A DNA stretch of 54,797 nucleotides from Bordetella parapertussis. Its GTDB lineage: Bacteria > Pseudomonadota > Gammaproteobacteria > Burkholderiales > Casimicrobiaceae. The position numbers and the translations under genes were made by a program. Positions 18,329-28,790 of the stretch are shown piece after piece (the stretch's first letter is position 1; the number at the start of each line of letters is the position of its first letter). Location of the stretch: NCBI GenBank assembly GCA_943331295.2, contig CALQLA020000036.1, forward strand, positions 1 to 54,797. The letters run 5' to 3'. The notes under the pieces were generated by a model. It did no database searches and was not told where the DNA came from. It was given only the letters and a program-made list of their open reading frames with translations.

Positions 18329-18882
18329 GACTCGGCGCCGGCGCGGATGAAGTGCTGGCGATAGTAGCGGAGCTCCTCGATCGACTCGTAGACGTCGGCG
18401 AGCGCCTCGTGCTTGCCTTCCTTGGGAATGCCCTTCATCAGGTCGGGCCGCCAGCGGCGGGCGAGTTCCTTCAGCGTCGACACGTCGAGGTTCCGGTAGT
18501 GGAAATGCTCCTCGAGCGCCGGCATCCAGCGCGCGAGGAAGCGCCGGTCCTGGCAGATCGAGTTGCCGCACATCGGCGACGCCCGCGCGGGCACCCACTC
18601 GCGGAGGAAAGCAAGGGCCTCGCGCTCGACGTCCGCGTCGTCCTGCACGGACGCCTTCACCTTGGCGATCAGCCCGGAGCGGCCGTGGGTGCCCTTGTTC
18701 CAGGCATCCATGCCATCCAGTGCCTCGTCGCTCTGGCGGACCACCCAGACCGGCGCCTCGGCCATGGTGTTGAGCGCGCCGTCGGTGACGACCAGCGCGA
18801 CTTCGATGATCCGGTCGGTGTCGGGCTTCAGGCCCGTCATTTCCATGTCGATCCAGATCAGGTTGCCGGCGTCTTGGGGCAT
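18325..18882 (-). CDS. orn: Oligoribonuclease
   Basis: A 3'-5' exoribonuclease that degrades di- to pentanucleotides, including linear pGpG, and is often essential. It has 185 residues, like E. coli Orn. The DEDDh residues are visible: Asp and Glu in [11 protein letters not shown], Asp in [10 protein letters not shown], and the final His and Asp in [21 protein letters not shown] [16 protein letters not shown] is almost identical to E. coli. The ATG (MPQDAGN) is chosen because the homology begins directly after it; the frame is open further upstream without a supported start. Confidence 0.95.
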   Translation of the reverse strand: MPQDAGNLIWIDMEMTGLKPDTDRIIEVALVVTDGALNTMAEAPVWVVRQSDEALDGMDAWNKGTHGRSGLIAKVKASVQDDADVEREALAFLREWVPARASPMCGNSICQDRRFLARWMPALEEHFHYRNLDVSTLKELARRWRPDLMKGIPKEGKHEALADVYESIEELRYYRQHFIRAGAES

Positions 18883-18901
18883 TGTTGAATTCGCGTAGAA
18901 T
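18874..18901 (+). promoter_or_regulatory. Candidate promoter of the M48 protease operon
   Basis: TTGGGG (18874-18879) and TAGAAT (18896-18901) are 16 bases apart and read toward the M48 gene at 19025. The -35 lies inside the first codons of the divergent orn gene. Confidence 0.35.
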
Positions 18902-19024
18902 CGGGCACCTATTCTCGCATAAGAAACGCGGCGTCCGCGCTCGCGCAGGCCCCGGGCGCGATTGCCGCCGGGCCGCGCGGCGGCCGCCGCCGCCCAGTGA
19001 CCCAATGGCCCGGAGCGGGACCGC

Positions 19025-20281
19025 TTGACTGCCTCGACCTTCACCCTGATCTTCGCCGCCGCGCTCGCCCTGTCGGTGCTGCTGCGGCTGTGGCTCGCCC
19101 GCCGCCACGCCGCGCACGTCGCCCGCCACCGGTCGGCCGTCCCGCCCGTCTTCGCCGATCGCATCGCGCTCAGCGCGCACCAGAAGGCCGCCGACTACAC
19201 GATCGCCAAGACGCGCTTCGGGATGCTCGAGGTGCTGGTCGACGCCGGCGTGCTGGTCGCGCTGACGTTCGGCGGCGTGCTGGCGGCACTCGTCGACTGG
19301 ACCGGAGCGCTGCCCGGCGGGCCGCTCGTGCAGGACCTCGCGCTGCTGGTCGCCGTCGGCGTGCTGGCCGGCGCCCTCTCGCTGCCGTTCTCGTACTGGC
19401 AGACCTTCGTGATCGAGGCGCGGTACGGCTTCAACCGGATGACGCCCGGGCTCTGGCTGGCGGACCTCGCCAAGGGCATCCTGCTGTCGGCGCTGCTCGG
19501 CCTGCCGCTCGCCGCGGCGGCGCTCTGGCTGATGCGCGCGGCGGGGCCGCTGTGGTGGTTCTGGGTCTGGGCGCTGTGGGTCGGCTTCCAGTTCCTGGTC
19601 CTGGCGCTGTACCCGACGGTGATCGCGCCGATCTTCAACAAGTTCTCGCCGCTTCCCGCGGGCGCCGCGCGCGAGCGGATCGAGGCGCTGCTCGCCCGCT
19701 GCGGATTCGCGAGCCGCGGCCTGTTCGTGATGGACGGATCGCGGCGGTCTAGCCACGGCAACGCATTCTTCGCCGGCTTCGGCCGGAGCCGCCGGATCGT
19801 CTTCTTCGACACGCTGCTCGCGCGGCTCGCTCCCGACGAGATCGAGGCGGTGCTCGCGCACGAGCTCGGTCACTTCAAGCGCCGGCACGTCGTCAAGCGG
19901 ATGGTGTGGATGGGCCTGCTGTCGCTCGGCTTCCTCGCGCTGCTCGCGCAGCTGATGGCCTCGCCCTGGTTCTACGAGGGGCTCGGCGTGCCGCCCGCGA
20001 CCGGCCGGCCCGGCGTCGCGCTGATCCTCTTCTTCCTCGTGCTGCCGGTGTTCACCTTCCTGCTCGCGCCGCTGGCGTCGCTCTATTCGCGCCGGCACGA
20101 GTTCGAGGCGGACGCGTTCGCGGTCGAGCACGCGTCCGGGCCGTCGCTGGCGCTGGCACTCGTCAAGCTGTACGAGGACAACGCGTCGACGCTGACGCCG
20201 GACCCGCTGCACTCCGCGTTCTACGACTCGCATCCGCCGGCCGCGACGCGCATCGCCCGCCTTGCGGCGCTGACGGCGTGA
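19025..20281 (+). CDS. M48 family membrane metallopeptidase (Ste24-like)
   Basis: A 418-residue integral membrane zinc protease of the CAAX prenyl protease 1 / Ste24 type. The N-terminal peptidase_M48_N region holds several transmembrane helices; the zinc motif is HELGH (residues 279-283) within [13 protein letters not shown], and the third ligand Glu is in [12 protein letters not shown]. In bacteria such proteins are presumed to take part in membrane protein quality control, without CAAX substrates. The start is TTG. The pterin dehydratase gene overlaps its end by four bases, so they form one operon with rsgA. Confidence 0.9.
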   Translation: MTASTFTLIFAAALALSVLLRLWLARRHAAHVARHRSAVPPVFADRIALSAHQKAADYTIAKTRFGMLEVLVDAGVLVALTFGGVLAALVDWTGALPGGPLVQDLALLVAVGVLAGALSLPFSYWQTFVIEARYGFNRMTPGLWLADLAKGILLSALLGLPLAAAALWLMRAAGPLWWFWVWALWVGFQFLVLALYPTVIAPIFNKFSPLPAGAARERIEALLARCGFASRGLFVMDGSRRSSHGNAFFAGFGRSRRIVFFDTLLARLAPDEIEAVLAHELGHFKRRHVVKRMVWMGLLSLGFLALLAQLMASPWFYEGLGVPPATGRPGVALILFFLVLPVFTFLLAPLASLYSRRHEFEADAFAVEHASGPSLALALVKLYEDNASTLTPDPLHSAFYDSHPPAATRIARLAALTA

Positions 20282-20613
20282 CGACGGCCCACGCGCTCGC
20301 CACGCTGGCGGCGATGCGCTGCCGCCCGGGTGCGCCGCGATTGTCTGACGCCGACGTGCGCGCGCAGCTCGCCGTGCTTCCCGATTGGGCCCCGGCCGGC
20401 GACGGCATCGCCAAGACCTGGCGCTTCGCCGACTTCCACGCCACGATGGCGTTCGTGAACGCCGTCGCCGCCATCGCCCACGGCGAGGACCATCATCCGG
20501 AGCTCGCCGTCGGGTACGGCCGCTGCACCGTGACGTGGTCGACCCACGACGCCGGCGGCGTCACGCGCAACGACTGCATCTGCGCCGCCAAGGTCGAATG
20601 CATCCCGGGATGA
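20278..20613 (+). CDS. phhB: Pterin-4a-carbinolamine dehydratase
   Basis: Recycles the tetrahydrobiopterin cofactor by dehydrating 4a-hydroxytetrahydropterin after aromatic amino acid hydroxylation. The 111 residues carry the PCD motif HGEDHHPELAVGYGRCTVTW followed by STH, containing the three active-site histidines. The start is a GTG overlapping the M48 stop by four bases (GTGA), and its own stop overlaps the rsgA ATG (ATGA), so translation is coupled on both sides. No phenylalanine hydroxylase is present in the window. Confidence 0.88.
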   Translation: MTTAHALATLAAMRCRPGAPRLSDADVRAQLAVLPDWAPAGDGIAKTWRFADFHATMAFVNAVAAIAHGEDHHPELAVGYGRCTVTWSTHDAGGVTRNDCICAAKVECIPG

Positions 20614-21527
20614 GCGCCCCGCCGGCGGCACCGGGCACCGAGCTGCACGGCCTCGTCGTCGCGAGCTACCGGCGCCATTTCGCGGTGCGGCTCGACGACG
20701 GCGAGGAGGTGAGCTGCGTGCTGAAGGGGCGCAATACGGCGCTCGCCTGCGGCGACCGGGTCGTCGTCGCGCGCACCGAAGGCGGCGGCGTCATCGAGGC
20801 CCTGCTGCCGCGCGCGACGCTGCTCTACCGGTCCGACGCCTTCAAGGAAAAGCTGATCGCGGCCAACGTCACGCAGGTCATCGGCGTCGTCGCGCCCGAC
20901 GTCGGCGTCGACGAGGAACTGATCAACCGCTGGATCATCGCCGCGGAGGCCGAGCGCTGCCGGATGGTGCTCGCGGCGAACAAGTCGGACCAGGCCGATT
21001 TCCCGCGGCTCGTGGCTCGCCTCGCGCCGTTCGCGGCGCTGGGCTACCCGGTCGTCCCGCTGTCCGCGACGCACGACGTGACGCCGCTGGTGCCGTGGTT
21101 CGAGGGCCAGCGCACCGTGCTGATCGGGCAGTCGGGCATGGGCAAGTCGACCATCCTGAACGCGCTGCTGCCCGCGGCGCTGGCGCGCACGGCCGAAGTG
21201 TCGGCGGCGCTCTCCGCCGGCCGGCACACAACGACACATTCGACGCTCTATCCGCTTCCCGCCGCGATGGGCGACGGCTGGATCGTCGATTCGCCGGGCA
21301 TGAAGATGTTCGGGCTCGCGCACCTCGACCCGGAGGCGATCGCCGACGCGTTCGTCGAACTGCGCCCGCTGCTCGGCCGCTGCCGCTTCCGCGACTGCCG
21401 GCACGACCGCGAGCCGGGGTGCGTGGTGCAGGACGCCGTCGAGCGCGGCATCGTCGCCCCGCATCGCGTCGCGCTGATGCGCACGCTGGTCGCCACGAGC
21501 CACGCCGCGCGCGTACCGGGGCGCTGA
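20610..21527 (+). CDS. rsgA: Ribosome small subunit-dependent GTPase A
   Basis: A circularly permuted GTPase that helps late maturation of the 30S subunit. At 305 residues it is the usual size. An N-terminal OB-fold (about 10-70) is followed by the permuted G motifs in the order G4 (NKSD), G1 (GQSGMGKSTILNAL), G2 region with the T-T-H-S segment, and G3 (DSPG). The C-terminal zinc finger is visible as CRFRDCRHDREPGC. Overlap by ATGA with the preceding gene. In related genomes I would expect the CobD-like gene nearby; here the foreign glgC block lies between. Confidence 0.93.
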   Translation: MSAPPAAPGTELHGLVVASYRRHFAVRLDDGEEVSCVLKGRNTALACGDRVVVARTEGGGVIEALLPRATLLYRSDAFKEKLIAANVTQVIGVVAPDVGVDEELINRWIIAAEAERCRMVLAANKSDQADFPRLVARLAPFAALGYPVVPLSATHDVTPLVPWFEGQRTVLIGQSGMGKSTILNALLPAALARTAEVSAALSAGRHTTTHSTLYPLPAAMGDGWIVDSPGMKMFGLAHLDPEAIADAFVELRPLLGRCRFRDCRHDREPGCVVQDAVERGIVAPHRVALMRTLVATSHAARVPGR

Positions 21528-21801
21528 ACCCCGGCGCAACTGCCACGCGGCATCGTGCCGCGGCCGCGGGTCTTTACGCCTTCTTTACAGGCGTCCCGCG
21601 CAATTCATCACCGTCTTGATCTCGAGCCTTCCACCCTTCGGCGGTGGTTGGCGCGAGCGTCACGGAGTTCCCGCGGCGGCGTCGGCGCCCACCCCGCTCC
21701 AACGGGAGGTTGCCAGCGCCTCGCCGCTCGGACCCGCGCAGCGAGAGCCTCGGCGAGTCAGGGGGCGGCATTTGGCTGCAAGCCACCCGCGGTGCGCCAA
21801 C
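21528..21801. other. Non-coding gap downstream of rsgA and the first glgC
   Basis: A 274-base gap between two convergent genes. No gene with homology or a convincing start is seen. It contains short imperfect hairpins, for example CCACC with GGTGG near 21633-21648, and GC-rich sequence resembling degenerate intergenic repeats. Composition shifts toward the lower GC of the adjoining glgC, so one end of a foreign segment probably lies here. Confidence 0.4.
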
Positions 21802-23121
21802 TCAGCCGCAAGACCGCGCCGGCTGCCCCAGCATTTCAGGCGTGATCAGCGTGACGCCGCGGCTCGTGACGTGGAAGCGTTGGCGGTCGACTTCGGGCCT
21901 GAGGCCGGCGCTGAAGTCGTCGGGCAGCACGCAGTGCTTGTCGACGATGGCGCGTCTCAACTGCACTCTGCGGCCGACCGAGACATTCGGCAGCACCAGG
22001 GAATCCTCTACCAGGCTGCCCTCGCCGACCCGCACTTTGGTGAACAGGATCGAGCGCCGCACGGTGGCGCCGCTGACGATGCAGCCGCTGCAAACCAGTG
22101 AGTCGACCGCGCTACCGCGGCGGTCGTCGCTGTCGAATACGAACTTGGCTGGGGGCAGCTGGCGCTGAAGGCTGAGGATCGGCCAGTTATCGTCGTACAG
22201 ATTGAGTTCGGGCTCGAGACGAACCAGGTCCATGTTTGCCTCCCAGTAGGCATCGACCGTTCCGACATCTCGCCAGTACGGTCGTTCGCCCACCATGTTG
22301 ACGCAGCTCTGCTCGAACCTGTGCGCCACCACCCTGTGGCGCGGCACGAGCCACGGCAGGATGTCATGACCAAAATCATGGCTCGAAGCGGTGTCAGCCG
22401 CGTCGCGCGCCAGCTGGTCACACAGAAACTGGCGGCCAAAGACATAGATTCCCATGCTCGCCAGAACCTGACCTGGCCTGCCGTTGAGCGCTTGGGGGTG
22501 GGCGGGCTTTTCGTCGAAACGGGAGATTCTGCCATCGGCCTCGACCTTGACGATGCCAAACCCCAAGGCATATTCAATCGGCACCTCGATGCAGGCTACC
22601 GTGACAGTGGCTTCGCTGCGAACGTGGTCGGCCAGCAAGCGCGCGTAGTCCATCTTGTAGATGTGGTCGCCCGCCAGGACCAGCACATGCTCAGGGTTGG
22701 CATCCCGGACGATGTCCAGGTTCTGGTAGACCGCATTGGCGGTTCCTGTGTACCAGTTCTCATCCAACCGCTGCTGGGCTGGAACCACATCGATGAATTC
22801 GCCCAGGTTGACCTCCAGGAACCCCCAGCCGTGTTCGATGTGCCGGATCAGGCTCTGCGCCTTGTACTGCGTCAGCACGCCGATGCGTCGGATGCCCGAA
22901 TTGATGCAATTGCTCAGCGGAAAATCGATGATGTTGAGCATGCCGGCAAACGGCATCGACGGCTTGGCTCGCGAGGCGGTGAGCTGTTGCAGCCTGCTGC
23001 CGCGCCCGCCCGCCAGGATCAGCGCGTAGGTATGCTGCGTCAGGTGGGTCAGCCGGTCCAGGCGGAAGTTCCGGTTGCCGGCCAGATCATCCAGACGGGT
23101 ACCGTAGGTCGTTTCGGTCAT
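21802..23121 (-). CDS. glgC: Glucose-1-phosphate adenylyltransferase, second (divergent) copy
   Basis: ADP-glucose pyrophosphorylase, 439 residues, catalysing the committed step of glycogen synthesis (ATP plus glucose 1-phosphate to ADP-glucose). The nucleotide loop [15 protein letters not shown], the catalytic Asp region [10 protein letters not shown], the glucose-phosphate site FDEKPAHP and the C-terminal left-handed beta-helix (SGATVRRSILFTKVRVG) are present. The loop normally reading AKPAVxFGGK is AKPSMPFAGM here. It is clearly a paralogue of the operon copy at 38343-39608, lies alone on the opposite strand, and uses lower-GC sequence than its neighbours, suggesting horizontal origin. GGGAAGGGAG precedes the ATG. 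Confidence 0.93.
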   Translation of the reverse strand: MTETTYGTRLDDLAGNRNFRLDRLTHLTQHTYALILAGGRGSRLQQLTASRAKPSMPFAGMLNIIDFPLSNCINSGIRRIGVLTQYKAQSLIRHIEHGWGFLEVNLGEFIDVVPAQQRLDENWYTGTANAVYQNLDIVRDANPEHVLVLAGDHIYKMDYARLLADHVRSEATVTVACIEVPIEYALGFGIVKVEADGRISRFDEKPAHPQALNGRPGQVLASMGIYVFGRQFLCDQLARDAADTASSHDFGHDILPWLVPRHRVVAHRFEQSCVNMVGERPYWRDVGTVDAYWEANMDLVRLEPELNLYDDNWPILSLQRQLPPAKFVFDSDDRRGSAVDSLVCSGCIVSGATVRRSILFTKVRVGEGSLVEDSLVLPNVSVGRRVQLRRAIVDKHCVLPDDFSAGLRPEVDRQRFHVTSRGVTLITPEMLGQPARSCG

Positions 23122-23136
23122 GTCGGCACTCCCTTC

Positions 23137-23155
23137 CCTAGGGGCGACCCCTGGG
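23137..23155 (-). promoter_or_regulatory. Hairpin beside the ribosome binding site of the second glgC
   Basis: An 8-bp stem (23137-23144 with 23148-23155, one G-U pair, loop CGA) ends directly at the GGGAAGGGAG ribosome binding site of the minus-strand glgC. It could influence translation initiation or mRNA stability; it has no T-run. Confidence 0.3.
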
Positions 23156-23267
23156 CCCGGAACTGCCTACGATAACCCTGTCGCCCCTGACGGATACAGC
23201 TACACTCGACCTCATCATACGCCGCGGGCTCGTCCGCATGCGGGGTCGCGTCCCGGGACGTGGTGTA

Positions 23268-23384
23268 GAAATTTGAGGTAGAGCGCCCCCTTGCGGGGGC
23301 CATCGGTTCTTCCGGTAAGGTTGGAGTTGCGACGCTACAACTAAACCGGAGAGGGAACCGATGACCGATGAAAGGATGGCACTG
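23268..23384 (+). mobile_element. Remnant: left end and first codons of an IS256-type transposase
   Basis: The leader with GCCCCCTTGCGGGGGC (23283-23298) and the imperfect inverted GGTTCTTCCGG / CCGGAGAGGGAACC runs into ATGACCGATGAAAGGATGGC (23361-23380), translated MTDERMAL, the start I associate with IS256-family transposases. The similarity ends after about eight codons, where kup-like sequence begins. The left edge is uncertain; GTGTAGAAATTTGAGG around 23261 may be part of the terminal repeat. No rest of the element is present. Confidence 0.45.
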
Positions 23385-23466
23385 GCGGAATGCGCGCAGC
23401 GCCGCCGATTACTTCAAGCTTCCGCCCAACCGCGTGGTCGAGTTCGGGACCCAGGTCGTGCTGTAA
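23383..23466 (+). pseudogene. kup: Remnant: C-terminal tail of a Kup potassium transporter gene
   Basis: A frame with no start ends in 27 residues that include RNARSAADYFKLPPNRVVE followed by FGTQVVL and a stop. This is the typical C-terminus of Kup (KUP/HAK) K+ transporters, which usually end in a segment like R-x-I/L-P-P-x-R-V-V-E-x-G-x-Q-x-x-L. Everything 5' of it is missing and replaced by the IS256-type stub and the divergent glgC. The inference is that an ancestral kup gene was lost by insertion and deletion. Confidence 0.5.
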
Positions 23467-23476
23467 CTGGCCGCCG

Positions 23477-24439
23477 CTACGGCGCCCAGTTGGCGAGCGT
23501 GAGCAGCAGGATGAGCAGCAGCCAGAGAATCAGCGCGCGCCAGACGAGCCCCACGGCCGACGGCAGGAAGTCCGCGTCGGCCGGCTCGCTCAGGCCCAGG
23601 TCCGGGCGGAATTCGGGCTCGCCGTCCAGCACGGGAATGGCACCGCCCAGCATCACGCCGAGCGCGCCGGCGCCGCTCGCGAGCAGGATCCCGGCATGGA
23701 CGCCGCCTTCCTGCTCCCGCCACGACCCGCCCTGCGTGCGCCAGCAGAACACCGCGTCCTCGAAGTCGCCGACGATAGCGAACGACAGCGCGGTGAGGCG
23801 CACCGGTATCCAGTCGAGCAGCCACAGCAGGCGGCGCGCCGGACGGCCGAATTCGGCGCGGGCGTGCGCGATCGGCGTCACGTCCGTCCCGCGCGCGTCG
23901 GCGCGCCACTCGTCCGCCAGCACGGCCGCGGCGCGGTAGAGCACGGCGCCGGCGGGACCGGGCAGCACCATGAACCAGAACAGCGTCGCGAACACCTGCC
24001 GGTAGGAGTCGGCGAGGCCGCGCTCGATCGCGAGCCGCGCCACGTCACCGCTCGCGAGCCCGGAGGTGTCCCCGCCCCGCCACGCGGCGAGCGCGCGCCG
24101 CGCGATCCCGACGTCGCCCGCCTGCAGCGCCGCGGCGATGCCGGTGAAGGCATGGCTGAAGCGGCGAAAGCCCATCAGCAGGTAGAGCACCGCGATGTTC
24201 CACGCGAGGCCCAGCGCCGGATGCAACGCGGTGCAGGCCCAGAAGCCACCGGCCGCGATCAGCACCGGCGGCGCCAGCGCCGCAAAGGCAGCGACCGCGC
24301 CCTGCCGGGGATCGCCGCCGTTGAGGCGGCGCTCCAGCGCACGGGCCGAGCGGATGAACAGGCGCTCGAGCGCGACGCGCCAGCGGAAGGCGCGCCATTG
24401 TTCGAGGCCCAGCGCGGCGAGGACGGCGATGAAGCTCAT
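23477..24439 (-). CDS. CobD/CbiB-like (AmpE-type) membrane protein
   Basis: A 320-residue membrane protein of the CobD/CbiB superfamily as found in betaproteobacteria outside cobalamin operons. The N-terminus MSFIAVLAALGLEQWR is hydrophobic; further hydrophobic segments include LAPPVLIAAGGFWAC and the C-terminal ALILWLLLILLLTLANW. Conserved patches such as LDWIPVRLTALSFAIVGDFE match the family's D-x-x-P-x-R-L signature. True CobD makes adenosylcobinamide phosphate, but no other cobalamin genes are in the window, so its role is unclear; AmpE-like signalling is an alternative. The ATG at 24439 is supported by homology; the frame continues upstream into a repeat. Confidence 0.8.
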   Translation of the reverse strand: MSFIAVLAALGLEQWRAFRWRVALERLFIRSARALERRLNGGDPRQGAVAAFAALAPPVLIAAGGFWACTALHPALGLAWNIAVLYLLMGFRRFSHAFTGIAAALQAGDVGIARRALAAWRGGDTSGLASGDVARLAIERGLADSYRQVFATLFWFMVLPGPAGAVLYRAAAVLADEWRADARGTDVTPIAHARAEFGRPARRLLWLLDWIPVRLTALSFAIVGDFEDAVFCWRTQGGSWREQEGGVHAGILLASGAGALGVMLGGAIPVLDGEPEFRPDLGLSEPADADFLPSAVGLVWRALILWLLLILLLTLANWAP

Positions 24440-24494
24440 CGGGCGCGCGACGGTGCGACGGGACGCCGTCGCGGCGCTCCGTTCCTCGGCCTGC

Positions 24495-24524
24495 CCCGGG
24501 TTTCGCGTTCGCTCAACGCCGGGC
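24495..24524. repeat. REP-like repeat, single arm, copy 3
   Basis: CCCGGGTTTCGCGTTCGCTC followed by AACGCCGGGC matches the right arm of the copy at 49918-49949 apart from one inserted base near the end. It lies in the 120-base gap between the acetoacetyl-CoA synthetase stop and the CobD-like start, both minus strand. Confidence 0.7.
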
Positions 24525-24559
24525 TGCGGATCGACGCGGGGCAAGTTCTGGCCGGCATG

Positions 24560-26544
<1,985 letters not shown>

Positions 26545-26548
<4 letters not shown>

Positions 26549-26991
26549 CGTGATGCTTCTCCCATGGGATTCGCGGCGCCTGCCGCGGCATGCAGCGCCG
26601 CGACCAGTGGCGCAGGCAACGGCGTGGGGCGGCCGGTCGCTTCGTCGAGCCAGACCAGCTTGGCCGCGCCCTCGGCGTGCTTGACGCCGTCCTTCCAGAT
26701 TTCGTAATGGCTGCCGACGCTCGTGCGCCCCGGGTCGCCGACCGCCATCCGCACCTCGACCTCGCCGGGGAACTCCAGCGGCACGAGGAACGTGCAGCTC
26801 GCATTGACGACGACGACGGGGGTCGGCGGCGCACCGGGCGGACGCGGGAACGCGGCCCGGATCCAGCCGGTCCGCGCCTCTTCCATGAACTGGAAGTACG
26901 CCGTGTTGTTGACGTGGCCGAGCGCATCCATGTCGCCCCACCGGAGGGGCAGGCGCGTGGTATGAACGTGCATGGAGTGCTTGTTGGTCAT
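26545..26991 (-). CDS. Acyl-CoA thioesterase, hotdog fold (4HBT family)
   Basis: A 148-residue thioesterase of the 4-hydroxybenzoyl-CoA thioesterase / YbgC type. The active-site segment [22 protein letters not shown] contains the catalytic Asp and the conserved H-V-N-N-x-x-Y. Such enzymes cleave short- or medium-chain acyl-CoAs; the specificity is unknown. The start at 26991 (MTNKHSMH) is uncertain: an ATG six codons later (26973) is equally plausible and neither has a strong ribosome binding site. It is the first gene of a two-gene unit with acetoacetate-CoA ligase and is divergent from ETF-QO. Confidence 0.85.
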
Positions 26992-27061
26992 CGCAGGAGC
27001 CGGAGCGGGCGGGTCGGATGGCCCCCCCTGAAATCCCGGGGCCGCCAACCGAGCCGGGAAT

Positions 27062-27069
27062 TATACAAT
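27062..27069 (+). promoter_or_regulatory. Candidate -10 box (TATACAAT) of the ETF-QO gene
   Basis: TATACAAT stands out in the 119-base divergent gap, 41 bases before the ATG of the ETF-QO gene at 27111. No clear -35 is visible. Confidence 0.35.
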
Positions 27070-27110
27070 TGAGCCACGAACGAACAGACGTCACAGCCGG
27101 GGAATCGAGC

Positions 27111-28769
27111 ATGGACCGTGAAGCAATGGAGTACGACGTCGTGATCGTCGGGGGCGGGCCGTCGGGCCTCGCCGCCGCGATCCGGCTGAAACAGCTCGCC
27201 GCCGAGGCGGGCACCGAGGTATCGGTGTGCCTGCTGGAGAAAGGATCGGAGGTCGGCGCGCACATCCTGTCCGGCGCGATCATGGATCCGCGCGCGATCA
27301 CCGAGCTGATCCCCGACTGGCAGGAAAAGGGGGCGCCCATCTCGACGGCGGTGAGCGAGGACCGGTTCATGGTCTTCACGCCGGACAAGGCCTACCGGAT
27401 CCCGGGGTGGGCGCTGCCGAAGCTGATGGACAACCACGGGATGTACATCGTGAGCCTCGGCAACGTCTGCCGCTGGCTGGGCCAGCAGGCCGAGGCCGCC
27501 GGCGTCGAGATCTACCCGGGCTTCGCCGCCGCCGAGATCCTCTACGACGAGAAGGGCGCGGTCCGCGGCGTCGCCACCGGCGACATGGGCATCGCGAAGG
27601 ACGGCACGCACAAGGGCGAGTACGCGCGCGGCATGGAGCTGCACGCCAAGTACACGCTGTTCGCCGAAGGCTGCCGCGGCTCGCTGTCGCAGGAATTGAT
27701 GGCGCACTTCAACCTGCGCGACGGCATCGACCCGCAAAAGTACGGCATCGGCATCAAGGAATTGTGGGAAGTCGCGCCGGGCAGGCACCAGAAGGGGCTC
27801 GTGCTGCACAGCCAGGGCTGGCCGCTCGACAGCGACACCGGCGGCGGCTCGTTCCTCTACCACCTCGACGACAACCTGGTCAGCGTCGGCTTCGTCGTCC
27901 ACCTCAACTATCGCAATCCGCACCTGTCGCCCTACGACGAGTTCCAGCGCTTCAAGACGCATCCGGCGATCCGCCCCACGTTGGAGGGCGGCAAGCGCCT
28001 CGCCTACGGCGCGCGCGCGATCAACGAGGGCGGCCTGCAGTCGGTGCCGAAGCTCGCGTTCCCGGGCGGCGCGCTGATCGGCTGCGCGGCGGGCTTCGTC
28101 AACCTGCCGCGGATCAAGGGCTCGCACAACGCGATGAAGACCGGGATGCTGGGGGCCGAGGCCGCGTTCGCCGCGCTGTCGGCCAACCGCGTCCGCGACG
28201 AGCTGGCCGAATACCCGGCCGCGTTCCGGAAATCGTGGGTCTACGAGGACCTGTACAAGGTCCGCAACGTGAAGCCCGGGCTCTCGTGGGGGATGTGGGC
28301 CGGCATGGTCCACGGCGGCATCCACATGTGGCTGAACGACCTCGGGCTGGGCGCGCTCGTGCCGTGGACGCTGCGCCACGACAAGCCGGACCACGAGTCG
28401 CTGGCGCCGGCGGCGGCGATGCCGAAGATCGCCTACCCGAAGTACGACGGCGTCGTCAGCTTCGACAAGCTCTCGTCGGTGTTCCTGTCCTCCACCAACC
28501 ACGAGGAAGACCAGCCGGTGCACCTGCAACTGCGCGACCCGGGCGTCCCGACGGCGGTCAACCTGCCGCTCTACGACGGCCCGGAGCAGCGCTACTGCCC
28601 GGCCGGCGTCTACGAGTTCGTCGCCGCCGACGACGGCTCGGGGCAGAAGCTCGTCATCAACGCGCAGAACTGCGTCCACTGCAAGACCTGCGACATCAAG
28701 GACCCGCGGCAGAACATCCACTGGGTGACGCCGGAAGGCGGCGGCGGGCCGAACTACCCGGGGATGTGA
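27111..28769 (+). CDS. etfD: Electron transfer flavoprotein-ubiquinone oxidoreductase
   Basis: A membrane-associated flavo-iron-sulfur enzyme of 552 residues that passes electrons from reduced ETF to ubiquinone. The FAD-binding [15 protein letters not shown] is at the N-terminus; [20 protein letters not shown] and [20 protein letters not shown] are family-typical; the C-terminal 4Fe-4S domain has cysteines in [10 protein letters not shown] and [13 protein letters not shown], ending [15 protein letters not shown]. The ATG at 27111 gives the usual length; an in-frame upstream extension is not supported. It completes the chain with acyl-CoA dehydrogenase and EtfAB at the right end of the window. 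Confidence 0.95.
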   Translation: MDREAMEYDVVIVGGGPSGLAAAIRLKQLAAEAGTEVSVCLLEKGSEVGAHILSGAIMDPRAITELIPDWQEKGAPISTAVSEDRFMVFTPDKAYRIPGWALPKLMDNHGMYIVSLGNVCRWLGQQAEAAGVEIYPGFAAAEILYDEKGAVRGVATGDMGIAKDGTHKGEYARGMELHAKYTLFAEGCRGSLSQELMAHFNLRDGIDPQKYGIGIKELWEVAPGRHQKGLVLHSQGWPLDSDTGGGSFLYHLDDNLVSVGFVVHLNYRNPHLSPYDEFQRFKTHPAIRPTLEGGKRLAYGARAINEGGLQSVPKLAFPGGALIGCAAGFVNLPRIKGSHNAMKTGMLGAEAAFAALSANRVRDELAEYPAAFRKSWVYEDLYKVRNVKPGLSWGMWAGMVHGGIHMWLNDLGLGALVPWTLRHDKPDHESLAPAAAMPKIAYPKYDGVVSFDKLSSVFLSSTNHEEDQPVHLQLRDPGVPTAVNLPLYDGPEQRYCPAGVYEFVAADDGSGQKLVINAQNCVHCKTCDIKDPRQNIHWVTPEGGGGPNYPGM

Positions 28770-28790
28770 CGCGCCGCCGCGCGCGCCGGG

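Noticed and set aside
24440..24544. A 35-residue N-terminal extension of the CobD-like protein
   Set aside because: It translates part of a REP-like repeat and is not conserved in the family.
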